Of a stretch of DNA of 64,000 nt, positions 18,742 through 28,094 are shown piece after piece. The position numbers and the translations under genes are program-made. The DNA comes from an uncultured Bacteroidales bacterium (GTDB lineage Bacteria; Bacteroidota; Bacteroidia; Bacteroidales; UBA932), in the NCBI GenBank assembly GCA_905234285.1, contig CAJOHK010000003.1, positions 6,268 through 70,267 of the forward strand, written 5' to 3'. The notes under the pieces were generated by a model. The model saw only the letters and a list, made by a program, of their open reading frames with translations. It did not search any database and was not told the origin of the DNA. The stretch's first letter is position 1. Every line of letters begins with the position of its first letter.

Positions 18742-21570
18742 TTATAGGGTAGCCGGGATGGCCACTCCGCTTAGCTTGCCGTAGCAGTGGATACCCAGTG
18801 AGGCATCGGTAAAGACTTTAATCTGGGAGGCCAGACCGGTGCCCAGCAGGGACAGCGGGAAGCGCACTTCGGCTTCAATGACGCCGTCTCCGACTACCAC
18901 CTTGACCGCCTGGTCTGCTACGCCGTCAACGGCAGCATAATCCACAGAACCATCCTTGGCAATCCATACCAGGATATTGGTGTCCGAAGCCAGATTATCG
19001 GCGCCGCCATACAGCCAGTTGCTGGTATCGAAGCCGGTGGTGAGGTCGTTGTCGGTGTCAAAATAGGCACGGAAGTAACGCCAGCTGGTCACCAGGTCAA
19101 ACTCGGCCGTGGCAGGCTTGGTGAACTTGAGGTACAGGAACATATTGGTACCGTCACAGAAGGCCTTCAGGTGGGTTGCCTTGCCTTCGTCGTCCAGGTC
19201 GGCGCCCTCTACGTTGGCCCAGTCATCGAACACGCCGTCGATGGTAATCTCCACTTCCTCAGGGACTTCGGCGTAGATGAGCTTGAGCTCGGCCAGGTTG
19301 GTGTTGGCCGGATATTCCATGTTCAGGTCGCCGGTAAGATCGCCGGCAGCCGACTTGGCAATACCAAAGCGGAGATACTTATACTCACCGCCCAGAGCCT
19401 TGGCCGGAAGCGTAATCCATGCACCTGCCGCAGCTTCGTTCATTTCATCCGTTTCCTGAACATCGATCTGCTTCCAGGTCTCGCCGTCGGCGCTTACACC
19501 CCATACCACTTTGGTAGGACGGGAGCCGGAATTGCCGGAGCGAACCTGATACTTGAACTGGGCCGCATCGATAGCCGAAGCCAATTCAATATCAAAGTAA
19601 ATACCGTAAACGGGATCGTTGTTGGTTACAGGATAGTACCAGTCGGAATGCCAGAAGGTAGTAGCATCGTTATCAATCAGGGCAGGAACGCCGCCACCGT
19701 CATGAGAACAGACATTGGAAGCAGTAATCATGCTCTGCTTAAGTTTGATTTCCTCTCCGCGCACATAGGCATTGGGATCATAAGGAGCACAGCCCGGGAA
19801 GTTAATCTCGATAGCCAGTTCTTCGTGATCCTTGCCAATCTCGTAGGCATAGCCTTCGGCCGTACCGTCAAAGCCCTCTCCGCGATAGCAAGGGGCAATC
19901 TCGATGTTGGCGGGGGTAACGCCGTCGGCCTGCCACTTGAGCACGTCTGAGTAATTGTAACCGTAGTCAATGCCGTTGCGCACCCAAGGCTTGAAGGTAG
20001 CCTTGCCCTCGGCGGTCACCTCGATATCTACAAAGTAGTTCTCGGAGGCCACCTTGGTGGGATCCTTGATATTGATCACGAACCATTCGTCGGAGTTGTC
20101 GCCGGGATAAGGCTTGGCCAGACGGAACAGAGTGGGATGGTTCTTATCCTGCTGGAACTCGACCTGGACATAGTCGGTGAGCTCGGCAAACGGCCAAACA
20201 AAGTTGTCACGGAACGAGCCGGTGCCGATGGACTGCCAGTCGGCGGGATACGGCCAGTGGGCCGTGAGCGAGCTGTAGCTCACCTTCCAAGGCCAGGAGC
20301 CATTGTGGTTGTCATTGTACCACTTGTCCTCGGTGGTGGCACGGAAGCCGGTAACGTCGGCCAGGGCCGTGATTTGGCCCACGCCCGTTACCTCGAAGGC
20401 AGGATCTACAACGGTGCCTGTGTAGAAGTCAAGGGCAATGTACGGCCAGGTCTCGGCATCGCCGTAGGGGTTCTCGGCAAAGAGCTGATCCTTGTCGAAC
20501 ACAATGGTTACACCGTCAAAGATACCATACTGCTTTCCTTCCACGCCGGCAAACTTGGTGAGCATGATGTTGCCCTTGGTGGCATCATCACTCTCGGCCA
20601 GCACAATTTCTCCCTCGGGGGCATTACCGCCGGAGTAAGGGCCTGCGGTGAATTCCATCTCGTAGGTACCCAGTACTTCGTCCATGGTGTACACCTTCAC
20701 GGGCTCCAGCTTGATGGACTTGAAGTTCACCACTTGGTTGCGGGGCACCTCGATGTCCTTCTTGAACTCGTAGGTTCCGATGGCCTCGAAGCTGGCATTG
20801 CACAGGGCAAACATGGTTCCGGCGGGCAGGGTGCCCACAGGGATGAAGAAGTAGTAGTCGATGGTCTGGTTGTAGTCCGTGGGGGCATTCCAGTTATAGC
20901 GGTTGTCCCAGGGCTCGATGGCCGTGGTCATGTGCAGGGCATCGTCTTCTTCATCCAGGACGTACCAGCCGTTCAGGTTGTACTGCTCTTTGGTATCCTC
21001 GGGAACCTGCAGATAGGCATAGGCGGTGTTCACGGGCACATTCTCGACCGTGAACTTGACGATACCCGTAGCCGTATGGAAGGCATAGGAATCCTCTCCG
21101 TCCATAAGGCCGATGAGCGGAATAGAGGCCAGGGGATTCTCCAGGCTGGGTTTGATGGAGCCCCAGAGTCTCCAGCCTTCCACTGCGCTCTCGTCCCCTT
21201 CCTGCTTGTCCCAGGCCAGGTCGTTGCAGACATAGCCTTCCGATACCTGGGTGAAGGGATAGGAAGCCATTCCAGTGAGCGTATACCCCTCCTCTACCTC
21301 GCCGGTAAACTGGACGGAAACGCCGCTGGACTGGGCGGTGAGCTGGAATTGCTTGATGCCTTCTTCGCCTTCGGCCAGGACACCGATTTTGTCGCCTTCT
21401 ACCCAGGAGAACTTGCCTTCCTGGTCATAGGCGGTCTTGGTGGCATCCAGACTGGCTGTAATGGTAACCGTATAGGTGTTGACTTTCTGGGGCGCTATGG
21501 GAGCTTCTACCTCTTTGGCGCAGCTGGCAAGGGCCAGTGCAGCGATGGCAATATATGCAAACTTTTTCAT
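18742..21570 (-). CDS. fimbrillin-like lipoprotein with F5/8C domain and C-terminal carbohydrate-binding/DOMON-like region
   Basis: ALASCAKEVEAP lipobox; TKTAYDQEGKFSWVEGDKIGV; FWHSDWYYPVTNNDPVYGIYFDIEL; VEITIDGVFDDWANVEG C-terminal domain. Confidence 0.72.
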   Translation of the reverse strand: MKKFAYIAIAALALASCAKEVEAPIAPQKVNTYTVTITASLDATKTAYDQEGKFSWVEGDKIGVLAEGEEGIKQFQLTAQSSGVSVQFTGEVEEGYTLTGMASYPFTQVSEGYVCNDLAWDKQEGDESAVEGWRLWGSIKPSLENPLASIPLIGLMDGEDSYAFHTATGIVKFTVENVPVNTAYAYLQVPEDTKEQYNLNGWYVLDEEDDALHMTTAIEPWDNRYNWNAPTDYNQTIDYYFFIPVGTLPAGTMFALCNASFEAIGTYEFKKDIEVPRNQVVNFKSIKLEPVKVYTMDEVLGTYEMEFTAGPYSGGNAPEGEIVLAESDDATKGNIMLTKFAGVEGKQYGIFDGVTIVFDKDQLFAENPYGDAETWPYIALDFYTGTVVDPAFEVTGVGQITALADVTGFRATTEDKWYNDNHNGSWPWKVSYSSLTAHWPYPADWQSIGTGSFRDNFVWPFAELTDYVQVEFQQDKNHPTLFRLAKPYPGDNSDEWFVINIKDPTKVASENYFVDIEVTAEGKATFKPWVRNGIDYGYNYSDVLKWQADGVTPANIEIAPCYRGEGFDGTAEGYAYEIGKDHEELAIEINFPGCAPYDPNAYVRGEEIKLKQSMITASNVCSHDGGGVPALIDNDATTFWHSDWYYPVTNNDPVYGIYFDIELASAIDAAQFKYQVRSGNSGSRPTKVVWGVSADGETWKQIDVQETDEMNEAAAGAWITLPAKALGGEYKYLRFGIAKSAAGDLTGDLNMEYPANTNLAELKLIYAEVPEEVEITIDGVFDDWANVEGADLDDEGKATHLKAFCDGTNMFLYLKFTKPATAEFDLVTSWRYFRAYFDTDNDLTTGFDTSNWLYGGADNLASDTNILVWIAKDGSVDYAAVDGVADQAVKVVVGDGVIEAEVRFPLSLLGTGLASQIKVFTDASLGIHCYGKLSGVAIPATL

Positions 21571-21590
21571 AATGCTTCGTTTTTAAGAGG

Positions 21591-23042
21591 TTATTCCCAA
21601 GGGTCTTCTTCAATAGGGTCACCCAGATCCTCGCCGTTAGAGCCCTTAGGCAGTACGGTGACTTCGCAGGTGGCAGTCTTGCCGTTGGACGTGGTTACGG
21701 TAATGGTAACCTTGCCTTCGGCCACACCGGTTACTATGCCGTCGGCCACAGTGGCAATCTTGTTGTCAGAAGTCTGCCAGGTGAGGCTCTTGTCGGTAGC
21801 ATAGGAAGGATTGATGGTGGCAATCAGCGTCACGGTCTTTCCAACCTTGATGGTGGCTTTCTCCTGATCCAGGGAGACAGACTCGACGGGGATCACCTTC
21901 GGGCTCACCTGCACCGTACAAGTAGCATACTTGCCGTTGCCCGCAGTGGCGGTAACGGTGGCCGTGCCCTCCCCTTCACCGGTGATGACGCCGTCCTGCA
22001 CCGATACCACGCTGGCGTCGGAGGTGCTCCAGACAATGCTCTGGTCGTCGGCGTCGGCCGGGTTGATGGTGGCAACCAGCGTCTCGGAGTCGCCCACGAA
22101 GAACTCGACATTGTTCTTGTTCAGGGTAACGGATTCTACCTCGATTACCAAGTGCAGCACGGTGACCTTACAGGTTGCGCTGAAGCTGCCGGCGGTGGCG
22201 GTAACGGTGGCTTCGCCCTCGGACAGGGCCTCCACCAGGCCGTCGGTTACAGAGATCACGGCTTCGTCGCTGCTGCTCCATTCAATAGTCTGGATGTCGG
22301 CGTTGGCGGGCGTAAGGGTGGCCGTGAGCTGATAGCTGCTGCCATTCACAATTTCCAGCTCTTCCTTGTCCAGGCTGATGCCTTCCAGTGGAATGGCCTT
22401 GTGAAGGACGATGACCTCGCAGGTGGCCTTGACGGCGCCCACAGCGGCGGTAATCACAGTGGTACCCTCGGCCACGCTGAGCACCATACCCTCCTGGTCT
22501 ACGGTGGCCACGCCGGGCTTGGAGGAGCTCCAGGTGACGGTTTTGTCATCGTCGGTGTACGAAGGGGTAACGGTGGCTATCAGATGCGCGTTCTCGCCGT
22601 TCACCAGCTCGATCGAAGTCTCGTTGAGCGTGACTTCCGATACGGGAATGCGGGCACGGCCCTCCTGTTTGATGGCGATATCGGTACTCAGGGTGCCGGA
22701 CTTGATGGACAGCTTGGCCTGGCGTGCGGTGAGCTCACTGTTGGCTGCCACCGATACGATGGCTTCTGCCGCACCGGACTTGCCCGAGGCCGGCGTTGCC
22801 ACCACCCACGACACCATAGCCTTGGTGTCGGCCGAAGCAATCTCGATAGTCCACTCGGCACCGGAGTTGAAGGTGAGTGTGACGTCTCCTCCTTCGGCCT
22901 TGGCCGAGATGCCTGAGCTTGCCAGCTGGGCACTGTCCCCCGTGAGCGTAATCTCGGGGGTCTGCTCCACGGTCTTTTCGCAGCTCACGAATACTAGCGC
23001 CGCGACTGCCAGAGCAGAGAGAAAGATGTGTTTCAAGTTCAT
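21591..23042 (-). CDS. Ig-like (Big_2) repeat lipoprotein with N-terminal BACON-like domain
   Basis: Repeats of V(S)L(N/D)...L.ATI.P..A....V.WSSS....SV..G.V....EG.ATVTAT.G...ATC.V; LVFVSCEKT lipobox. Confidence 0.82.
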   Translation of the reverse strand: MNLKHIFLSALAVAALVFVSCEKTVEQTPEITLTGDSAQLASSGISAKAEGGDVTLTFNSGAEWTIEIASADTKAMVSWVVATPASGKSGAAEAIVSVAANSELTARQAKLSIKSGTLSTDIAIKQEGRARIPVSEVTLNETSIELVNGENAHLIATVTPSYTDDDKTVTWSSSKPGVATVDQEGMVLSVAEGTTVITAAVGAVKATCEVIVLHKAIPLEGISLDKEELEIVNGSSYQLTATLTPANADIQTIEWSSSDEAVISVTDGLVEALSEGEATVTATAGSFSATCKVTVLHLVIEVESVTLNKNNVEFFVGDSETLVATINPADADDQSIVWSTSDASVVSVQDGVITGEGEGTATVTATAGNGKYATCTVQVSPKVIPVESVSLDQEKATIKVGKTVTLIATINPSYATDKSLTWQTSDNKIATVADGIVTGVAEGKVTITVTTSNGKTATCEVTVLPKGSNGEDLGDPIEEDPWE

Positions 23043-23054
23043 ATTAGTGTAGTG

Positions 23055-26000
23055 TTATTGAATAATATCGGTAAGCGGGATGGCCTGGAAGAGGATGTTG
23101 CCGCGGGAGCTCTCGTAGAGGATGCCCACGGTAGCATTGTCTATCATGGTAAGGCAGGAGTAGCCCAAAGAGGCACCTTCGTCAATCAGAAGTGTATTCT
23201 CGTGCCAAGTAACGCCCTGGTCCAGACTGTACTGGATGGTCATATGGTTGCGCCAGCCGGTACGGCCCTGAGGACTGGAGAAGAGCATAAGGTCCTTGTT
23301 CAGGACATTGTCGGCTGCCAGCACGTGAATGAGGGATGCCTCCGTGGTGGAATCCCACATTTGACCATTATGGGCAAAAGGCGTCCAACTGCGTCCCAGG
23401 TCTGTAGTAATATACTCACGGCGATAGTGGGAGCCGGTCTCGTCACGCATGGACAGCAGGAGTACACCAGGGGTTAACTCGGCAACCGTAGCCTCACTGG
23501 TGGTGTTGCAGGCCAAATTGTGGCTGTGCCAGGTCTCGCCATGGTCGGTGGAATAGGCGATGCCGGAGTTCAGCACGCCGTTCTCCTGATGCTGCATGGG
23601 GATGACCAGTGTTCCGTCCTTCATGGTAATGCCGCGGCCGGGACCCTGGAAGGTGCACTTCCAGTTATAACGCTTGAGCTGTTTGGTGAGGTTGATGGGC
23701 TCGGACCAGGTTAGGCCGTCGTCGGTGGACTTCACCATCATGAACTGCGGCGTGTCGTCAATCTCATAACCAGTGCCGGCATAACCCAGCACTCGGGAGC
23801 CCTCGTGACCATGCGCCCAGATGGCGAAGCAGAAGATGGTGCCCGTATTCTCATCTACCAGCAGGCAGGGGTCTCCGATACCGTTGTTCACCTGGGCCGA
23901 TTTCCAGGAATCTGCATCGGTCACATTATAACCATAGGTTCCCATATCCATGGCAAGAACAAGGTCGCTCCAGGTTTTACCACCGTCGGTTGAACGCTTG
24001 ACACCTACGTCAATATCGCCTTGAAGGTCAACGGAACTGTCATAACGGACGTCGTATGCCGCAATGAGCGTACCGGCCTTGGTGGTAACCAGCGCAGGGA
24101 TACGGAACGACGCAACGGTTTCTTCTGCATCTCCCGAATAACCACGGACCGTCACCTTGTCTCCACCGTGATTCACACGGACCCCAGGGAAGCGGGGGAA
24201 GTCCTTATCTTGAACAATCTCCAGCGAGAGACCGTCCACTACAATCTCCTGGACATCGAATCGGATGGACGACCCGATCATAGAGTCATCGTTAATCCGG
24301 AAATTGAGGTCCATGTCGCCGTTGATGGCCGCCGTGAAATCGGTCATGGTAACCACTCCGTTTGCATCAGGGGCTACATAACTGCTCTGCATCCAACTGC
24401 CGGGGTTGTTTTTATAAAGCCGGAGTCCCGTCATCTTGGAGTAATCCCCGCCGGTAATTTTGACAACAAGGCGATTCAGCGTTCCGTTAGAAGGAACGGA
24501 AAGCTTGGCCACCCGCAGGTCGAATTCCCTGATAATGGGCGTCTGATACGCGGTAACGGTTAAGGTATTATAGGAATGACAGCCCGGGAAGATAATCTCG
24601 ATGGCCAGCATTTCATGGTTTCGGCCGATTTCGTAGTCGTAACTCACCCATGGTTCCTTGCGATAACATACTCCCAGTTCCACCACGGCAGGCAAACCAT
24701 TTTCCTGGGTACTCAGAACCTTGGAGTAATCGGTACTATAATACGTTGTCCAGATGTACGGCTTGAAGGTCTCCTTGCCGGAAGCCGTTACCTCATAATC
24801 CAGATAATACTTGTCACAGACAACCTGGTCCGGGTCTGTCACATCAAAGACGAACCAATCGCCGGACTCCTCTCCGGGATAGGGTTTGGCAATGCGGAAT
24901 TTGCAGGGATTGGCGTTATTCTGTTGAATTTCGGCCGTAACGTAGTCTGTAAGGGAAGCGCATTCCCATACCTGCTTGTCTTTAAAGCGGCAGTTTCCAA
25001 GGCTGGTCCAACCCTCATCGAGAGGGAGCGTAGGGGCCAGTACAATGACTTCTCCCTGAGAAGTATCCGCGCGGGTATAGAGATAGTTGCCGCTGGTTCC
25101 TGACGGTTTGTAATTGTCCACTTCATGGTAAATGGCAAAGAGCCGGATCACTTCCGGAAGTCCGTCCAAGCCATAGGTTTCCACTTTGCTCTTCCCCGTA
25201 GTTGCAGAACCGCCCGATTTGGTATTCCAGTCGGAGGGCTCGCATACCATCAACTCTTTCGAGCTGTCTCCCACACCGGGGCGGAACTCTTCATAGGTAA
25301 CGGTATTGTTTGCGGCAACGGTCATATACAGATACTCCGACACATCCGTCGTGTACTTGTTCACGCCCAGGGCATCGCACAGAGCCGGGTAAGGGTTGGC
25401 TATACGGAATTGCCGGGGATTGGTTCCGCTTTGTTCCAGCGAAACCTCCACATTGGAATTGGCCGGCTTGCCATGACGGTTGGTAAAGATAAAGTCATCC
25501 TTGAAGCGGAGCGTCTTGACACTCTTCCACGGCTCCGGGAAAGTGAGTCTGACACGATTGTCCTCCTGATTGGTGTATTTATACGAATCATCAGAGACGT
25601 CGGTATAAATGGGATACAGTTCCACTTCTTCCGGCAGGCCCGCCCGGTAAGACCGGACCAGATTCCCGGCCAGGGCGGTGGAATAAGTACCGAAATCGGA
25701 CGGATACCAGACTTTCATGGCCCTTCCGGCGGAAGATTTGTCCTCAATACCCGCCAGGAAAGTAGTGAACTTCACGGCGTCATTCTCTCCGATGGAGAAG
25801 ACCAGATAATCGTCCCCGACAATGCCATCCGTATAGGTTGAATAGCCGAACTGTTCTTTGGCAATCAGATACGGGTTGGGCACACGGAATTGATTAGCAT
25901 TGAAACTGCTCTGATACAGCTCAATGGGAACCCGGGTACTTCCCCATCCCTGCAGGCTCCAGATCTTCTCATCGATGAACGTTCCTTCGGCCACTTGGGT

Positions 26001-27917
26001 CCAGGTTAACTGAGGTCCCACATCCGGGAAGGACAATCGGACGCGGCTTGTCTTCAGGTCAGTATATTTGTGCGAGACATCTGTAGCGCCCGAATAAATG
26101 GGATACAATTCAATATTTTCAGGAAGACCGGAATCCCAATAGGATGTAACCACATTCCCGGCCAGGGCCGTGGTGTAAGTAGGGCCGAAGTCTGTCGGAT
26201 ACCAGACTTTCATGGCCTTTCCGGCAGAAGCTTTGTCCTCAATTCCCGCCAGGAAAGTGGTGAACTTGACGGCGTCATCATCTATGATAGAGAATACCAG
26301 ATAATCGTCCCCGACAATGCCCTCCGTATAGGTTGAATAACTGAACTGATCTTTGGCAATCAGATAGGGATTGGGCACACGGAAGCGATTGTCAAACAGG
26401 GAGCTCTGGTACAGTTCTACGGGAACAGTGGTGGTTCCCCAGCTATGCAGGCTCCAAAGCTTCTCGTCAATGAAGGTACCGTCGGCCACTTTGGTCCAGT
26501 TTTCTGCCGGAAGGTCCATTACCAGATGCATATAACCCTTGTCTGTTCTGGTATATTTAAAGGACGGGTCTTCATATTTTGTATAAACCCCGCCGAACTC
26601 GAGTTCATACACATCTCCGTTTTTGAACCGGTTCACAACATGGGTATAGCTACCGCTATTGGTAATCAACATGGGATAACCGGCCGAAGCCTTCTCTTCC
26701 ACGCCGGTCTTGAAGGGAGTATAGGTCACCTTCCCGTCATCGGCCACGCTGAACACGAAGTAGGGATCGGACGTGACGCCCTCCGTATAAGGCGTATAGC
26801 CAAATTGGGCACAGGCTACGGTGTACGGGTTGTTGATGCGGAATTTCTCCGGTCGCAGGCCACTGCGTTCAACGGTAACAGGGACCCAGGTAGGGGTGGT
26901 GGTGTAACCCGTGTTATTGCTCCACAGGAAATCGTCGCGGAACGTGGCGGTACCGTAGGCTTCCCACTGCAGGTCCACGGGCACGTACGGGATATCCACA
27001 TTCACCTTAGCGATGGTACCGCGGACCATCCTGATGGGGACGACGGTGGTCTTGGTCATCCAGCTGTCAGCATCGTCCGAGCGACCTACTGTAAGGACCA
27101 TACCGGCGGGAATGATACCCACCGGAAGGGAGAAATAGAACGTGGCTTCATTGCCGAGGCTGGAGAAACGCATAGTAAGGCCATTCTCGGCCTTTGTTAC
27201 CACTTTGTCATATTCCACTACGGCGCCACGCTCTGTTTCCGTAACTTCAAAGGCTCCCGCAAGGGCCACGTCCGGGTGGGTGAGGCTGATAAAATCGGCG
27301 TCATCCGGGAGTCCGGTGATGTGAAAGGCCAGAACGCTTGTGAGTTGGGTAAAGGCATACTTGCCGCTGCCATCTTTCTTACCTACCATGGGTACCACTG
27401 CCAGCGGATTGCCGGAGGGTGGCGTGATGTCAGAAGGAAGATCCATCACCAGTTTGCCGCCTATGACGGCCCAGTCTGGCGCGTATTCGCCAGCCTGGGC
27501 GTCAGGATCTAACCGCGAAGGATAAAAGGCATACTGATCCAGAACGTATCCCGTACCCAGGCTTGCAAAGGTTCGGTTGCCATTCTGACCATCCTTGAAA
27601 ACCTTGTCCTGGTTATCCTGCACGGTGGTGGGATCCTCACTAGCCATACGTGTGAAAACGATGTACGAGCGGATATCTTTTGCCGAATTGTACACCGACA
27701 CATCTATGTTGTCGCCGTCCTCCCAGGAGAAGGCAGCGCCAGAGGCGCTAATATCATAGGTAGTTTTGACAATCGGAGCCTCTCCGAAATAGGCCTGGAT
27801 AGTGGTAAACCGGCCATCCTTTGGATCCTGGAAGTCTTCTTCCATCGTGTGGGAACACGCCGCAAATACGGCTACACATCCCACGATGGCGAGTATGGTA
27901 TATGTTAAATTTCTCAT
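23055..27917 (-). CDS. exo-alpha-sialidase (GH33-like) with fimbrillin-like N-terminus and five tandem ~150-aa modules
   Basis: FRIPALVTT, Asp boxes STDGGKTW/STDDGLTW/STDHGETW/TTDLGRSW/SLDQGVTW; AACSHTMEE lipobox. Confidence 0.85.
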   Translation of the reverse strand: MRNLTYTILAIVGCVAVFAACSHTMEEDFQDPKDGRFTTIQAYFGEAPIVKTTYDISASGAAFSWEDGDNIDVSVYNSAKDIRSYIVFTRMASEDPTTVQDNQDKVFKDGQNGNRTFASLGTGYVLDQYAFYPSRLDPDAQAGEYAPDWAVIGGKLVMDLPSDITPPSGNPLAVVPMVGKKDGSGKYAFTQLTSVLAFHITGLPDDADFISLTHPDVALAGAFEVTETERGAVVEYDKVVTKAENGLTMRFSSLGNEATFYFSLPVGIIPAGMVLTVGRSDDADSWMTKTTVVPIRMVRGTIAKVNVDIPYVPVDLQWEAYGTATFRDDFLWSNNTGYTTTPTWVPVTVERSGLRPEKFRINNPYTVACAQFGYTPYTEGVTSDPYFVFSVADDGKVTYTPFKTGVEEKASAGYPMLITNSGSYTHVVNRFKNGDVYELEFGGVYTKYEDPSFKYTRTDKGYMHLVMDLPAENWTKVADGTFIDEKLWSLHSWGTTTVPVELYQSSLFDNRFRVPNPYLIAKDQFSYSTYTEGIVGDDYLVFSIIDDDAVKFTTFLAGIEDKASAGKAMKVWYPTDFGPTYTTALAGNVVTSYWDSGLPENIELYPIYSGATDVSHKYTDLKTSRVRLSFPDVGPQLTWTQVAEGTFIDEKIWSLQGWGSTRVPIELYQSSFNANQFRVPNPYLIAKEQFGYSTYTDGIVGDDYLVFSIGENDAVKFTTFLAGIEDKSSAGRAMKVWYPSDFGTYSTALAGNLVRSYRAGLPEEVELYPIYTDVSDDSYKYTNQEDNRVRLTFPEPWKSVKTLRFKDDFIFTNRHGKPANSNVEVSLEQSGTNPRQFRIANPYPALCDALGVNKYTTDVSEYLYMTVAANNTVTYEEFRPGVGDSSKELMVCEPSDWNTKSGGSATTGKSKVETYGLDGLPEVIRLFAIYHEVDNYKPSGTSGNYLYTRADTSQGEVIVLAPTLPLDEGWTSLGNCRFKDKQVWECASLTDYVTAEIQQNNANPCKFRIAKPYPGEESGDWFVFDVTDPDQVVCDKYYLDYEVTASGKETFKPYIWTTYYSTDYSKVLSTQENGLPAVVELGVCYRKEPWVSYDYEIGRNHEMLAIEIIFPGCHSYNTLTVTAYQTPIIREFDLRVAKLSVPSNGTLNRLVVKITGGDYSKMTGLRLYKNNPGSWMQSSYVAPDANGVVTMTDFTAAINGDMDLNFRINDDSMIGSSIRFDVQEIVVDGLSLEIVQDKDFPRFPGVRVNHGGDKVTVRGYSGDAEETVASFRIPALVTTKAGTLIAAYDVRYDSSVDLQGDIDVGVKRSTDGGKTWSDLVLAMDMGTYGYNVTDADSWKSAQVNNGIGDPCLLVDENTGTIFCFAIWAHGHEGSRVLGYAGTGYEIDDTPQFMMVKSTDDGLTWSEPINLTKQLKRYNWKCTFQGPGRGITMKDGTLVIPMQHQENGVLNSGIAYSTDHGETWHSHNLACNTTSEATVAELTPGVLLLSMRDETGSHYRREYITTDLGRSWTPFAHNGQMWDSTTEASLIHVLAADNVLNKDLMLFSSPQGRTGWRNHMTIQYSLDQGVTWHENTLLIDEGASLGYSCLTMIDNATVGILYESSRGNILFQAIPLTDIIQ

Positions 27918-28078
27918 AGGCTGAAAAGATCTTCCATAATGCCAAACGGATTGGCGATATCATCAAAATCCATGTCAGAGTTCGTGTCGTCTCCCAGCAT
28001 GGAGTTAGGAATCATACAACGGGAGCCCAAATCGAACTCCACTACACCGCTCTCGGGTGCAAGATAGGGAAACTTCAT
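27914..28078 (-). CDS. short peptide E (54 aa), MKFPYLAPESGVVEFDLGSRCMIPNSMLGDDTNSDMDFDDIANPFGIMEDLFSL
   Basis: Hand translation; stop overlaps sialidase ATG (ATGA); more divergent family member inside the PUL. Confidence 0.7.
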   Translation of the reverse strand: MKFPYLAPESGVVEFDLGSRCMIPNSMLGDDTNSDMDFDDIANPFGIMEDLFSL

Positions 28079-28094
28079 TCTTGTGTAGTTCTGA

